A stretch of 64,000 bases of DNA from Gnetum montanum. Lineage: Eukaryota; Streptophyta; Gnetopsida; Gnetales; Gnetaceae. Position 1 is the first letter of the stretch. Every line of letters begins with the position of its first letter. The position numbers and the translations under genes were made by a program. The stretch spans positions 215,362 to 279,361 of the forward strand of contig MNCI01020816.1 of assembly GCA_015680685.1 (NCBI GenBank). Direction: 5' to 3'. The notes below the pieces were generated by a model. It was not told the origin of the DNA. It searched no databases and saw only the letters and a program-made list of their open reading frames with translations. Positions 11,539-23,172 of this stretch are shown here, piece by piece.

Positions 11539-12680
11539 CTTAAGGATCAAGAACTTAGAAGGGGAGTTGAATATGTTCCCTAATTTGCAATAAAACCTAT
11601 CACATAAAAACACACAAAAATTACGTGGTTCTCCAACCTAGGTAGTCCACACTCAGAGAGTAGATTTCTTACACACCTCTAGACTTTATTTCTTCCAAAA
11701 TGTGGTTTCAAGGACAATACAACTTTTAAAAGACTTAATCTCTACTAAGGAGAGTTTCATCGCTGCAAAATCTCTCAACCCCATAAGATCCCAAGAAGCT
11801 CAAATGTGGTTTAGAGAATCCCACAACGTATACAAGATAGAGCTTCACTCCGAAGTGTTTTCATGCAACAAAACAACTCAATCCTGCAAGATCACAACAA
11901 GCTTGAAATGGATGCCTACTCATAAGCACATTAATCCCTTAGGGCAAAAAAGAAAGAGAAAGAAAAATAAGGAAAGAGTATAACTCAAATTACAAGTCCT
12001 TGTACTTTGAAGCACAATTCCACAACCAATCAAGCAAATGATGTGACAAATGAAGTACACAAGTATAACAACATTTAATAGACAATGATAGCTTTGATGT
12101 TGATAATACTTGCACAATTTCTAAGAATTTGAAGTCTTCTTATAGCTTCAAAGTTTCTAAAAATACCTCAAACTTCATACAATGGCTACCCAACAGCTAG
12201 TGTAGAAATCTCCTTCAAAGTTGGGGCATCTACCTAAGTTCAGCCTCAATTCTAAAAAGACGTCTCCTTGGAGAATGGGACATCTCTTATGAGATGTCTC
12301 TAGGAAGACATCGTCTTTACAATGGGGATGTCTCTTATTTCTTAAAGACATCTTCATGTGAATTCATTCTTCTTGCTTGAGATGTCTACTATTTCTTGGA
12401 GACATCTCCTCAACTCTTGAGATATAGTTTTTGAGGCTTTCTCCCATTGATTTGGCTTCTTCCTAATCCTTGGAGCATCTTCATTTCATTTGTAGCTTTC
12501 ATTTCTATCCATGCTCTCATCTTGCCTATGAAGTCTTAATTTGACAACCCAATATAGATTTCATTCCCTTGAGTCCTTATTCATGATGTGGAGTTCTTAT
12601 TCATGACTTGTAAACACATCATCCACAAAAAACATTCTTTTTTCTCCATTTTCCTTAAGGTTTTGGCATACCAAAAGGTT
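11539..12680 (-). repeat. Cop1 5' LTR, approximate limits
   Basis: The right-hand limit is the primer site; the outer limit near 12680 is a guess from TTTTGGTATGCCAAAA (minus strand), where SIRE-like copia LTRs often begin. At 12205-12425 it contains several alternating copies of AGACATCT and GAGATGTCT, which could pair as hairpins. The frames at 11702-11983 and 12175-12357 lie inside the LTR and are not genes. Confidence 0.5.
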
Positions 12681-13004
12681 AACAAAGCTTAACAATCTTA
12701 CAAGAAGATGATATCCCCTCAAAATCTAAATTATTCAATCCATGAATTTCTTAATAATCAATTAGTTCATAGTAGGACATGTGATTTCATAACATCCTCA
12801 ATAAAAAATCATCCTCTTATAAATACAAAGGATCTTAGTAAATTACATGTCCCTTCCTCCAAATTGAAATTTGGTTCTCTCTAAAATGTTCATCTATCAA
12901 TGCATCATCCTCTATTCTTTTTTATGCTTCTACTACTACTTCTTTTTCTTTTTCTTCCACTTCTTCTTAGTTTCTTCACTCTTCTTCTTCTTACATTCTC
13001 TTTT
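12681..13004. other. AT-rich sequence next to Cop1, no gene seen
   Basis: Probably part of the Tat1 spacer. A T/C-rich run at 12900-13080 is the complement of the Lys/Glu-rich tail of the antisense pseudogene below. The plus-strand frame at 12871-13128 is the shadow of that run. Confidence 0.4.
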
Positions 13005-14743
13005 ATGCCTCTTTCTTAGATCTTCTTTCTTCCTCCTCTTTCCTCTTCTTCTCCTTCTCTACCCTAGTCAAAGCCTTCCATACTACTCTCTTCTTAGTCT
13101 TCGATGTAGCTATCAATTAACAACATAACAAATAAAAATCAAAACTAAAAACATGAAACATAAAATATAAAAATAATCATGTAAATAAATTCATCAAAAA
13201 CAAATACAAATATTACAAACTTACCTAACCTCTCTATGATCTCAATAGCCTTTTCCTGTAACCACTTCTCCTCTAAGTCATAAATATCCACAACATCTAC
13301 CCATACTTTCTTCATTACTAGGCCTTCATCCTATGAAACCAAGGCATACTCCCTAATCAACTCTATGCCCTGCATAGGTTTCTCATGAGTTGAGTGTTTT
13401 ATGAACAACACCATGTTATCAAGCATTGAGGAATTAGTCACATCCTCTAATAGGGAAGAAGTTGCCTACAATGGTTTCCCCACCCTCCTCGCACTTCTTC
13501 CCAACACCCCCCCACCTTCCCAAGCCAATTGGTAGATTCATCATAATGCTTATAACATGTTGGCTAGTGCATGAAGGAAGCCCTTCTCACTAAGAATCTT
13601 TCCTTTTTGGTGATTACTACAAGCTAATAAGTCCATGAAGCACTAAAGCATACCATAATAAAAATTAAAGTTCCCAAAATTTATTGAAGCTCTCATCATT
13701 AACCATGTTCACATTAGCTAACTTTATTAATACTCATTCATCCAAATAGTTTGCCCAATTTTAGTGAGTACAACATACCATGGCATTATAGATAATACCA
13801 AGCTGTTGGGTAGAAGCAACTCTCTTTTTCCTAATCTTACCACAAAAAATCCTCTTAATAAATAAGTGATATGTCTTAACTAGATCATGATTGCTACACT
13901 TCGCAATGTTATGGCCTTCATCTCCTTATTACATCCACTCAACTATCTGGTCTTGATTAAGTAAGGATACTTTGTTATTACTCTCAAATAGAAAGCCTTC
14001 ATTAGGAAAACCAAGCTAATATCTCAGCAAGTTCCTATTCCATTGCAAGATAACCTTTCTTCCTTGAACATGGAACACAAACAATTGCTACTAAGTAGAG
14101 TAACATTTAATCATGGAATTTACATCCATGGGTGAAATACTAGGTGATCTTAATGTAAAGAGAGGTATCGACCCCGCCTACTCAAAGATAGGAAGAAATC
14201 TCCTCCCTACTCCACTCACCAATCACTTATGACTAACAAGGGTATTGTGAATATTTGTTTGCAATCACCTCTTTTGCACATTCCATAGCTAGATGTATGT
14301 GATTTTTGAGGTTTTAATATCATCTACCAAAACCAAAAAAAAAAACAAATTATAATCAATAACACAAAACATATACATGCATAAGTAAAACCAAAACTAG
14401 AGCATAGACCAAAAAAAGTAATAAGCATTAACAAAAATCAACATAGGCATGAAAACATAAACTTAGTAAACTAATGGCATGGTTTCCAAGTTATCTCTAG
14501 GCCTTTACCAAATATGAGATCCCTTTTATCATTCCTCCATCAAATCCAAATTTGATCTCTCATGAAGAATGTGAACCAAACCTACCTATTCAAAACCATC
14601 ATACGACATGTGATCCATAGCTCAATAGTCTCATCAGAAAACCACACAAACACTACAAGCACTAGTTAGGCTTAATAGCCATCTCAAAAAGCACATGCTC
14701 TAACACCTTCAAATAGGTATCCTCTCAATATAGGTCCTCGAAC
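13005..14743 (-). pseudogene. Degraded spliced gene, antisense to Tat1
   Basis: Not recognised as a named family. On the minus strand three exon-like blocks have splice-like borders. The first block starts at 14743 after TGATTGTAG and encodes YLKVLEHVLFEMAIKPN. The second, 14323-13225, follows TTTTGGTAG and encodes VSLLNQDQIVEWM, then GDEGHNIAKCSNHDLVKTYH, RKKRVASTQQLGIIYNAMVC and, after a frameshift, KVWVDVVDIYDLEEKWLQEK. It ends at a good donor (TTAG then GTAAGT). After a 115-bp intron ending TTGATAG, the third block (from 13109) is Lys/Glu-rich (TSKTKKRVVWKALTRVEKEK). Several stops and at least one frameshift make it a pseudogene. It sits in the Tat1 spacer upstream of reverse transcriptase, so it may be an extra antisense frame of the element or a captured host gene. 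Confidence 0.5.
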
Positions 14744-16200
14744 CTACAATCACATAAAAAACAAGTTACATCAACAAATGTACAAACCCTAACTAGAAAC
14801 CCAAACTTAGAAAAACTAACATGTAAAGTTAGAATCCACATCAACATACTTGGACACTACAATATGAGTGCTTGTAAAATTGAATAAGCTCTAAACCCAT
14901 CAAGGATCTAGTAACAATGTAATATTTACATTGAACTAGTTGTAGGAAAGATCTTTTCACAAGCAGTCCCATTCCTTCTTTTCAATTTCCCTAGTCCTGC
15001 AGCTATTGTCAATAATAGTGTCCACATTTGTGACCTCCAAGATCACATAGCCCAACAATCTTACATGAATACCTAGACAAATTTACTCCAAGGGGTGAGA
15101 AATAGTGGGTAAGAAGAGTATGATCCACATAAGTATGTGAAAGATTTCAATGCAGAACTCTAAAAATCACCTGGCCTCAAGATGACCCCATGTCTATGTA
15201 GGGTAAAGTGATTGGTCATCAACATTAAGAATAATCATCATCCATCTAGGCTTGCTACTGATGGTAGGACTTGCATAACAAAACAAAAAGTACATCAAGT
15301 TAATCACCATTAGCCTCGACACCTTATCATCCTTGCACAATAAGATAATAAAACTAAGAATTAGTATCCATAGGTCAAGAAGAAATAGTAACCTACAAGA
15401 AGCAAAATAATCAGTAAATATTAAAATATAAATGATGAGGTGAAGACTTCAATTCATATTGTGATACACAAATCCTAATTTCCCAACATTTTCTTTTTTA
15501 TTTCTATCCTAAGACACATGCACTGCCTAAGTAAAGTTAGTTTCTCCCTAAAAATGGCTAAGTCCTAACAAACACAACAAGCCCAACATCAAACTTAGTC
15601 ATTTTTTCATCCTCTTACTTTTAACAAGTTCTATGATGCTAACATTGAGCTAATTTTCAACTCCTCTTCCAACACTTAGAAAATTTTCATTAGCATCCCA
15701 ACACTTAGGATTTTTGCCTTTTTTTCCAAAATTTAGTCATTTTTTATGTAGTATTGACACTTCATCATTTTTTCAACTCACTTAACATAACAATTAACTA
15801 ATTTTTTTCTTTTTCTTAGTACTTAGTCAATTTTCTTTGGCTTCTTGCCTAGCATCTTGTCTAGCACTCATGTTTCTCCTTCCCTTAACCCTACACAAGC
15901 AAAGCTAATATGGGCATCATTGTCACACACAAGGGTCAATGTGATGCTTGCATAAACATTGCATGTCCCTTAGCCTAAAAAAATAAAATTAAAAATTAAA
16001 AAAAATAGGAAATAACCAATAGCACCCTACATGTATTTAGCCAATGCTACACTAGTAACACACTGATAGCACAGCTACACTAGCCATGAATTGCTAGCAC
16101 CGTGAAGCACATGTCCCACAATAGTCACATTTCCTAACCTTCCCCAGGCTATAATTAGTATTAAAATACATATTTAGACTAATAATTTAACTTAGGCTTC
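14744..16200. other. Tat1 spacer, no defined gene
   Basis: AT-rich sequence with decayed minus-strand splice-like sites, for example CTTCTTGTAG before GTTACT near 15390, which may be a further exon border of the antisense gene. From about 15590 to 16110 it is full of short words such as CTAGCAC, AGCATC and ACACTTAG, a decayed counterpart of the word-rich spacer in Tat2. No complete frame is present. Confidence 0.4.
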
Positions 16201-18296
16201 CTCATTGACTAAAACCAAGTTTAAAATTTTTCTAACTCTAGAATTTTGATTTTTTTCTTCATATAACCATGACTTTATCTTATGCTTTGCAAGCCATGTT
16301 TCCCTTTGTGCTTAAGTAATTATGTAAACTACTCATCTTGGATGAGCCCCATAGCCAATTCACTAAGTCTCTTAATAAAGACTTGATTACTCTATCCCTC
16401 TTAGATCCATCAAAATCATTAATCTTATCCTTAGAAATTACCAAAGAAGACTTGATCCCCCAAGTCAATCTTGTCTTCCTTGACTAAGAGTCAATCGTAA
16501 CTAATGATCCCCTTTTAAACTTACATAATGTTAATCATAGAAATGAGAAAACAATCCTACAACTAGGGGTGAACTTACCTAAAAACTCAAGAATTCCATC
16601 CTAGTCATGTTATAGAAAAAATTCTATCATCTTTACCTATGGATATGAAGATATGTTATGCTTAGACCCATCTTTGGCATAACATAACATCATCCTTAAG
16701 GAGGGTTCTAAGCTACGAAAATAAAACCTAGTTTAGCCTTGTCCATTAAGGATGATATCACCAACCTCTACAACATAGGCTTCATGTTCCTTGTAGATTA
16801 CTAGGACTAGGTATCCAACATGATAGTTATGCCCCAAAAAATAGAGCCATTAGGATATGCATCGATTTTCATAATCTCAATAAGGTAACATTGAAAGATG
16901 ACTTCCCATTACCTAACATAGATCAACTTATAAGCACAATGGTAGGTCATGCATTACTTAGTTTTATGAATGATTTTTATGGTCATAATCAAATACACAT
17001 TAATCCTAAATAGTAACAATTCATAAATTTCATGGCCTCATGAGGAATACTTTGCTACATAAAGATGCTTTTCTGACTCAAGAACACTAGAGCAACATAC
17101 CAATGAGCCATGAATTTCATATTTAATAACATGATGTTCAAAACTATTAATGATTATGTCCATAATTTGACCATTAAATCTATTATAATAATTTACCATC
17201 ACACTAATCTTAACATAGTGTTGGCCCAATGCAAATAGTATGACCTCTATCTAAATCCCAAAAAGTGCACATTTGGTATAGAAAGTAGCAAAAATTCTTG
17301 GTCTTAGCCAATGGTATCGTAATAGATCCCAATAAAGTCAAAGTATTTTTAAACCTTTCATCACCCAAGTGTCTTAAATACATGTGCATCCTCCAAGGTT
17401 ATCTCCAATCTATTTACCATTTCATATATAACCTTATTGATCAATTTCATTCCCTATCTTATATACTTTAGAAATCCACAATTTTCAATTGGGATTTGAA
17501 GTGTCATTAGGCCTTCAATACAATCAAACATGCACTCACCAATCTTTTAGTCCTCCATCCCTCTTAATTTAATCTTCCATTTTACATATATCTCTTAAAG
17601 TCTAAGCATTCTATTGTAGTCATACTTTGTCAATAGTACAAAGATAGCATAGATTTCTCTATCTACTATATCTTCCAACCCTTCTTTGACTACAAAACAT
17701 GATACATAGATATAGAAAATGTTTGTTTAGGCTTTGTCTTTGCTCTTAAGAAATGGAGACATTACCTACTAAGGGCAAAGGTCTATGTCATATGTCAAGA
17801 CAATGTCTTATGATAAATAGTTGTGAATCCTTATGATAATAATCACATGGTAAAATGAAAAACACTTCTTATCAAGTTTGACTTATTCTATCTTTCCCAA
17901 TACTCCATCAAGGATCAAGTCATAGTAAACCTTATTGCATCAGCCCCATTATTTAAATAATCTACTATAACTATTCCTTTGAGGAACTAAGTGAAAATGT
18001 AATCATCCCTCTTCCAACCACAATGTTGACTTACAAGGACTTCAATTCCTGCATGGACTTTGATGGTACTTACACAACTCAAGGTTCTAGTGCAACTTGT
18101 GTCCTTCATCACAAAGATATGGATCCAATTTATCAAACTTATAAATTTTATTTTCCATACATAAATAATGTATCCAAATATGATGGTTCAACTAAGATTT
18201 ATTTCCAGCAATCTAACTTGGTATGAAAAGCCCTTTAGTTTGAGGTGATTCTTAATTAGTTATATGTCAAATAAATAATGAATACACTTGAAAAGT
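16200..18296 (+). pseudogene. pol: Tat1 pol, first part: reverse transcriptase and RNase H domains
   Basis: It aligns block by block with Tat2 pol (53298-55200) but with many stops. Visible are LDPSLA and HNIIL near 16660-16700, VSNMIVMPQK near 16820, TLKDDFPLPNIDQL near 16890-16930, SFMNDFYGHNQIHI near 16965-17000, and NDYVHNLTIKS near 17150-17180, where the catalytic YVDD has become YVHN. LNPKKCTFGI follows. Near 18040-18190 DFDGTYTTQGSSATC and YINNVSKYDG match the second, archaeal-type RNase H of Tat elements. The domain is cut at 18296 by Ath2 and resumes at 36556. Confidence 0.8.
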
Positions 18297-19163
18297 TGAT
18301 GAGCATCAAAGTGTTGCATCAACGACTACCCATTGATGTAGCCTCATCAACGAGCCCCCATTGATGAGGCCCCATTTATATGGTGTTGCCCCATCAACAC
18401 AGTTGTGTCAATAATACTTTTGCTACATTGATGAGGCCTTGTTGATGCAGCCTTAAAGCAAAACAATAAATATGAGCTCCCAACCATGTTTATGGGGATT
18501 CAAGTCATAGTAGTAGTAGAGCTCTTGCAGTTTGTCTATTTAAAAGTTAGAATATTTTCTTGGAGTGCCCACAGTAGGAGGTATTGAGTGTATGGATCTT
18601 TATTCAAGCACTATTGTACCTAAACCACACCAGTGTGTACAACAATAAATATGAGCTTCTTGATAAACCTTGAAGCATTCTAGATAGCTTAAATTTTTTA
18701 TTTATGCATTCATTATTTTTATTAAATATTCAATCAATTAAGATAAGTTAAGCTAAATTAGACTTCAATCAATTAAGCTAAATAGATTAAGTACATAAGT
18801 ACGACTGCTTCGAGTGTAAACACATATTCACTTGGTAATCCTAGCAACGTTATTGTTTGGTAACAAAGCAATGGATATGTGGGTTCAAGACATGTACAGA
18901 AAGTGGGACTAAATGCTTATGTTAGGACTAGTTAAAAGCTAGCTGAGTAGTTAAATTAAATTAGTCATTAAACCACTTCATCTCTCTATTTAAGTACTAA
19001 CGATCATAAAACATAAAATGATAAAAATCATATAACTTGATTACACTTAACCATACCTTTGTACATCACAAGTGTAATTGGGAAAACAACAAATGACCTT
19101 AGGGCAAGGTTCATGACCTAGAAGACTAGTGCACCAGAAATTATAAATTCTGCAAAATTCAAC
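18297..19163 (+). repeat. Ath2 5' LTR, left part
   Basis: It starts TGATGAGCATC and carries a U3 array of words like ATTGATGAGGCC to about 18450, then matches the 3' LTR at 35609 onward. It breaks at TTCAAC (19158-19163), where Ath3 entered, and resumes at 25728. The TATA box of the other LTR (ACTATAAATACG) is changed here to ACAATAAATATG near 18464. Confidence 0.88.
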
Positions 19164-19774
19164 TGATGGGACGCGATATCGCATGGGCCACGATATCGCG
19201 TCTTCCCCCGCGATATCGCATACACGATATCGTAGTCCACCGCCATTTCTATAAATAAGAAGAGGCTCTCCCTTGTTTCAGAGTTTAGGCCTAGATTGTA
19301 GTGAAACTCTAGCAGTTTCTCCTCTCCAGAGATAGAATAATTTCCATGTGCCCACAATAGGAGCTCCAAAGTGAACGGATCTTTATTCGAGCAAATATTG
19401 TACCTGAACACAAGTTTGTGTACGGAAATAAAGATGAACTTCTTGGATAAACCTTGCAGTGCATGGACTAAGCTAAATAGGACTTTATTTATTATTATTT
19501 ATTGTTCATTGTTTAAATTCTTTATTAGTTAATTAATTCTCTCTCAACCCTTCTCTCCTAGTTAAGTGCATTCAGTACGACCGCTTCGAGCACATGCATT
19601 ACGCTTGGTNCCATACAACCATGACAAATGCAAGTAACTCTAGGAAGACAATGAACGGTTAACCTTAAGTGTTCCATAAGGTGTGTAGGCACTTAGTCTG
19701 CAGAATTCAACCAGATCACGCGTGTAACGCTCGTATTAGTATGGTTGAGTGTAGGGGTACCTCGCCACTCATCA
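19164..19774 (+). repeat. Ath3 5' LTR
   Basis: It starts TGATGGGACGCG and ends CACTCATCA. TATA box TCTATAAATAAG is near 19243. Compared with the other LTR it is roughly 92% identical by eye over the first 430 bp, and most differences are C-to-T or G-to-A. The N at 19610 hides perhaps 200 bp, judging from the Ath1 LTR. Confidence 0.92.
19173..19233 (+). repeat. Palindromic array in U3 of Ath3
   Basis: Four copies of the palindrome CGATATCG lie within 61 bp (centres near 19177, 19194, 19214 and 19228), two of them extended to GCGATATCGC. They stand only a few bases upstream of the TATA box. In the 3' LTR (from 25106) two copies are intact and two have decayed to CGATATCAC. Confidence 0.85.
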
Positions 19775-19775
19775 T

Positions 19776-19793
19776 TGGCGCCATTGCTAGGGA
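19776..19793 (+). other. Ath3 primer-binding site (tRNA-Asp)
   Basis: The site is TGGCGCCATTGCTAGGGA, one base after the LTR end, and pairs with the 3' end of plant tRNA-Asp at 16 of 18 positions. It would prime minus-strand synthesis. Confidence 0.88.
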
Positions 19794-19919
19794 CTAAGTT
19801 GTTTGTGTGCTAAGTAGAACATAGGAAATTATCCACATCATTGGGAGTTTACACGAACCCTTAGGGTTAATTAAACAAAAAATTTTATAATGGTTAATCA
19901 GCACACCGAATAAGAAATA

Positions 19920-22471
19920 ATGTCTTCTTCTTCTAACAAAAGCACTTCACCGCCTAGGGATCACACTAGAGATAGTCGGTGGCACCAAACACATAACCAA
20001 AAACTGCCAGTTCCTTAATAGTATCGGGTGGTATATACTCATCACGATGAGTATATACCTGATTTTACCTTTATCCTCCATCAAGATGAACAACTGCATT
20101 GGAGAGACTTGCAAGGTAACACAGTGTTACCTCCAGATTGGGCAGTTCCTAACATGCTTCTTCATGCTCTTGCACAGATAGGCATGATGCAACTATATGC
20201 TGAATACATTGCAGAAGATTATGACATAAGGGATTACCATCCCACAGAAGTGCAAGGTCAATGGGACTTACAGCAAGAGAGCCACCATACATTGTTGAAG
20301 GGCAAAGGGGTCCTGCACGTCCTAAGCAAAATTGGAGATGGTAAACCAATTATAACAGGTTCTCCATCAAATGATGTTCCCCCTCCTAATAATAGTGAGG
20401 AGGTGGGGTATCAGAACTTACACTCCATGATACAGAATCCTAGTTCTGATCCCCATGAACACCAAGTGTTCACTAAGAGAACAAAGACACATGACAAGGA
20501 TGGGCATTCGAATCGTCATCATGATCGGGGCCATAGTCACCGAAGAGAAGGTAGGAAACATCGTCATGGCAATGGTTTCCCTTCTTCTTCCCCTTCATCA
20601 CATCATTCACCCTCTCCTTCCACATCAGGATGCAATCACAAGGAACACAACGGTGAGGATAAGGATAAGAAAAATGAGAGACCTCGACGAGAGAGTTGAG
20701 AGTGAGGACGAGGGCATTCTAGAGAGTCTAAGCATGGTATAAGGGAAAGTAGGGAACCACGTAGGCATTATAGACATCATGAGAGAGATGATCATGACAA
20801 ACCCCTACTTGCCACCCGAAGTATGTTAGATATTACGGAGGCTGTGAGAATACCTACAAGGCATCAAAAAGATAGTTGGATCAAGATATTAGACATGAGC
20901 AATATCCCACAGTTTGAGGGGGGATACAACATTGATCCGCAAAACCATTTACATGCATTCCATGATGCCTGCACCTTGCAGAACATTGAAAACAAGTGGC
21001 AGAAATTAAATTTATTCCCTAGGACACTCATAAAAGAAGCAGAGAGTTGGTACCAGTCCTTAGAACCGAAAGCCATTAGGAGGTGGAGTATGATGTTAGA
21101 ATTGTTTAACGATAAATACCAAACGTACTCCAGAGTGTCTAACTTGCGTAAGTAGATCCAAGGATGGAAGCAGGGTATTCATGAGCCCTTGGATGCTACC
21201 ATGGGCTGATATTATGCATTGCTACATCATTGCTCGGGCCATGGTTACGCACAACGGGATCAACTACGATAGATGGGCTCAGACATGAAACCAAGAGAAC
21301 CCTTGGGACATATGCCCAAGGGAGATTATCTGAACTTAGATCCCATGACGTTCATAGATTGTTGGAGCAAGTAGCTAAAGAAGAAGGGGAGCTATGGAAA
21401 AGAGAAAGCATAGAAGAATATAATCGTGATCCTTCCCTCCGAAAGAAGGGAGTGAGATTCTATGATGAAGAGGATGAGTCACCACTCGAAGAGTTGGTGA
21501 ATAGAAAAACCTTACCACTTTAGAAATTAACAACGGAAGTGGCGGCTAAGGTAGATCAGATACAGGACTCGTTAGACAGTAGACTTGAACTTGTCCTGAA
21601 AATCATAGAGGAGTCTAAGGAGGAATGAAGTAGTGACCATGACAAGAAAAAGCAGAGAGATTCAGGCTATGCACGTGACAAGGGTAAGGGAAAAATGACT
21701 ATCGCCGATGAAGTTGTGGATTTGAATATAGACAATGACGGTGGATGTGAGATTTGCCAATATGACCATCCTAAGGGATGTTGCCTAATAATCTCACATC
21801 TACAAGAGTCTAGGGTATATGCACTCAACCCAAGACTTAACAGACGGCAGGCACCCCGAAGGTTACCTTATCCCCAAGGTAACCTAAGGCAGTTCCACCA
21901 ACTGTTAATGTATTAACCAAGTGTAACTCCACCATAACCTATCAGGCAAAACTAGCAGTGGAAACACCCACAATCATGGGGGATGCCACTGCCTAGGCAA
22001 CAATACCCTTACTAGCAACTAGACCCATATGGCTATTATGTGCAGTAGCTAGTTTCTCCAAGTGACTCTATGGGTCATGCAACCCCACAATGTCACTAAC
22101 AAGTTTGGGAGTATTTTAGGACTCCTTCTCCTCTGGTAAACACACCATATGCATACCATCCTCCAAATCCATTCACCACTCTTACGCTGATAGTTCCAAT
22201 ACCACCTGCTCCAACAATGCAACGGGAACTTCCCACTCAACTGCAACAACGTAATGCTATGAGAGCTGTAAACCTCCAATGTGCTACTGGTTTTGACAAC
22301 CGTACGAAGGGAAGACCCTTCTTCAGAACCAAAAGCCCAAACAAGCTCTCACAACCACAAGTGGTTGAGTCCGTACACGCTCCTCCAACAAATAAGGCTT
22401 CGGAGCTCCCTTCAAACCAACAACAGAGCTCAACACATACGGTTATGTTAACACATACCGTTACCAACTAG
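19920..22471 (+). pseudogene. gag: Ath3 gag, best-preserved Athila gag in the window
   Basis: The start MSSSSNKSTSPPRD at 19920 gives one frame to about 21180, broken only by a few stops. The N-terminal domain VVYTHHDEYIPDFTFILHQD is followed by a His/Arg/Ser-rich segment (GHSHRREGRKHRHGNG). A capsid-like domain starts near 20823 (DMSNIPQFEGGYN, AESWYQSLEP, FNDKYQTY). A small deletion near 21260 shifts the frame. The next frame carries GTYAQGRLSELRS, an acidic linker with NRKTLPL, and the Cys/His box CEICQYDHPKGCC near 21750-21785. The C-terminal part is rich in Pro, Gln and Tyr (PQGNLRQFHQ). Protein packaging in trans would depend on a functional copy elsewhere. Confidence 0.88.
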
Positions 22472-22998
22472 ATCAAGGTAATCCACCTTCCTAGGAAACT
22501 CCATGATCCTGGAAGTCCTTTAATCTACCTCCAAGTCACCGGGAACGAACCACGTAAGGCTCTTCTTGACTCAGGTTCCGGAGTCAACTTAATATCACGA
22601 GAAATGTATAAAGCCTAGAACCTGCCTCCACTCAAGAAGAGTTGGCTGACCAACCCATCACCATTCCCTTGGGATTGGTGGAGGACATCATTACCACTAT
22701 GTGTGGTTGGTCATACCCAGCTGATTTCCTGGTGATAGAAGTCAACAGCAACAAAGGGGACTTTCCAATTATAATGGGAAGGGCATGGCTGAGTACAATA
22801 GACACATGCCTAGGAATCTACGATCTTTCCTTGGAAATATCTAAGGTAAACATTTATGGAAATATCGAGAAGAAGAAAGTTCCATGCATCACATACAGTG
22901 ACTTAGAGGGTGATGACATGGAGGAATGCTCAGCATTTCTTGCATGTAACCGGTATGCACCAAAGGATAACATACAAAGGAGAACACCCAGTGGTTGA
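22425..22998 (+). pseudogene. Ath3 aspartic protease with an intact D-S-G site
   Basis: The segment ALLDSGSGVNLISREMYKA places Asp-Ser-Gly at 22568-22576. Just downstream, a stretch matching Ath1 has lost about 16 bases between short direct repeats (AAGAG then TTGG), which shifts the frame. The remainder reads GLVEDIITTMCGWSYP and IIMGRAWLSTIDTCLGIYD, the conserved second half of Athila protease. It would not give an active product without the missing bases. Confidence 0.82.
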
Positions 22999-23109
22999 CA
23001 ACTAATCAAGAGAGCAGCCCACCAACACGCATGGAACGAATTGAGGAAACAACTCATGCCCACAACAAAGATATAGATACCTTGGAGTATGAGCATCGCC
23101 GACTTCCAT

Positions 23110-23172
23110 CCTTTAACCTGAAAACATAAATCGGGAGAAGTTGGACACTTCTAAAAAATTCAAATAGGTGTT
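23110..23172 (+). other. Ath3 pol deletion junction
   Basis: The sequence GGGAGAAGTTGGACACTTCT, then AAATTCAAA, matches the segment that in Ath1 leads into reverse transcriptase (near 4950-4985). At about 23165 it continues as TTCATTATTTCAGATCTC, which in Ath1 lies after integrase (near 7650-7675). About 2.7 kb relative to Ath1 is missing. Confidence 0.85.

Larger units (their letters stand above)
10623..12680 (-). mobile_element. Cop1: Ty1/copia retrotransposon remnant
   Basis: Read on the minus strand, an LTR-like region (12680 to about 11540) is followed by a primer site for initiator tRNA-Met, a decayed gag zinc knuckle and a decayed protease. The rest is cut off by Ath1 at 10622. The phrase TCAACTCCCCTTCTAAGTTC at the LTR end (minus strand, near 11550-11570) is typical of large plant copia elements. 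Stops and frameshifts are dense. Confidence 0.75.

Noticed and set aside
12871-13128. Plus-strand frame rich in Phe, Leu and Ser
   Set aside because: It is the complement of a Lys/Glu-rich purine run in the antisense pseudogene.
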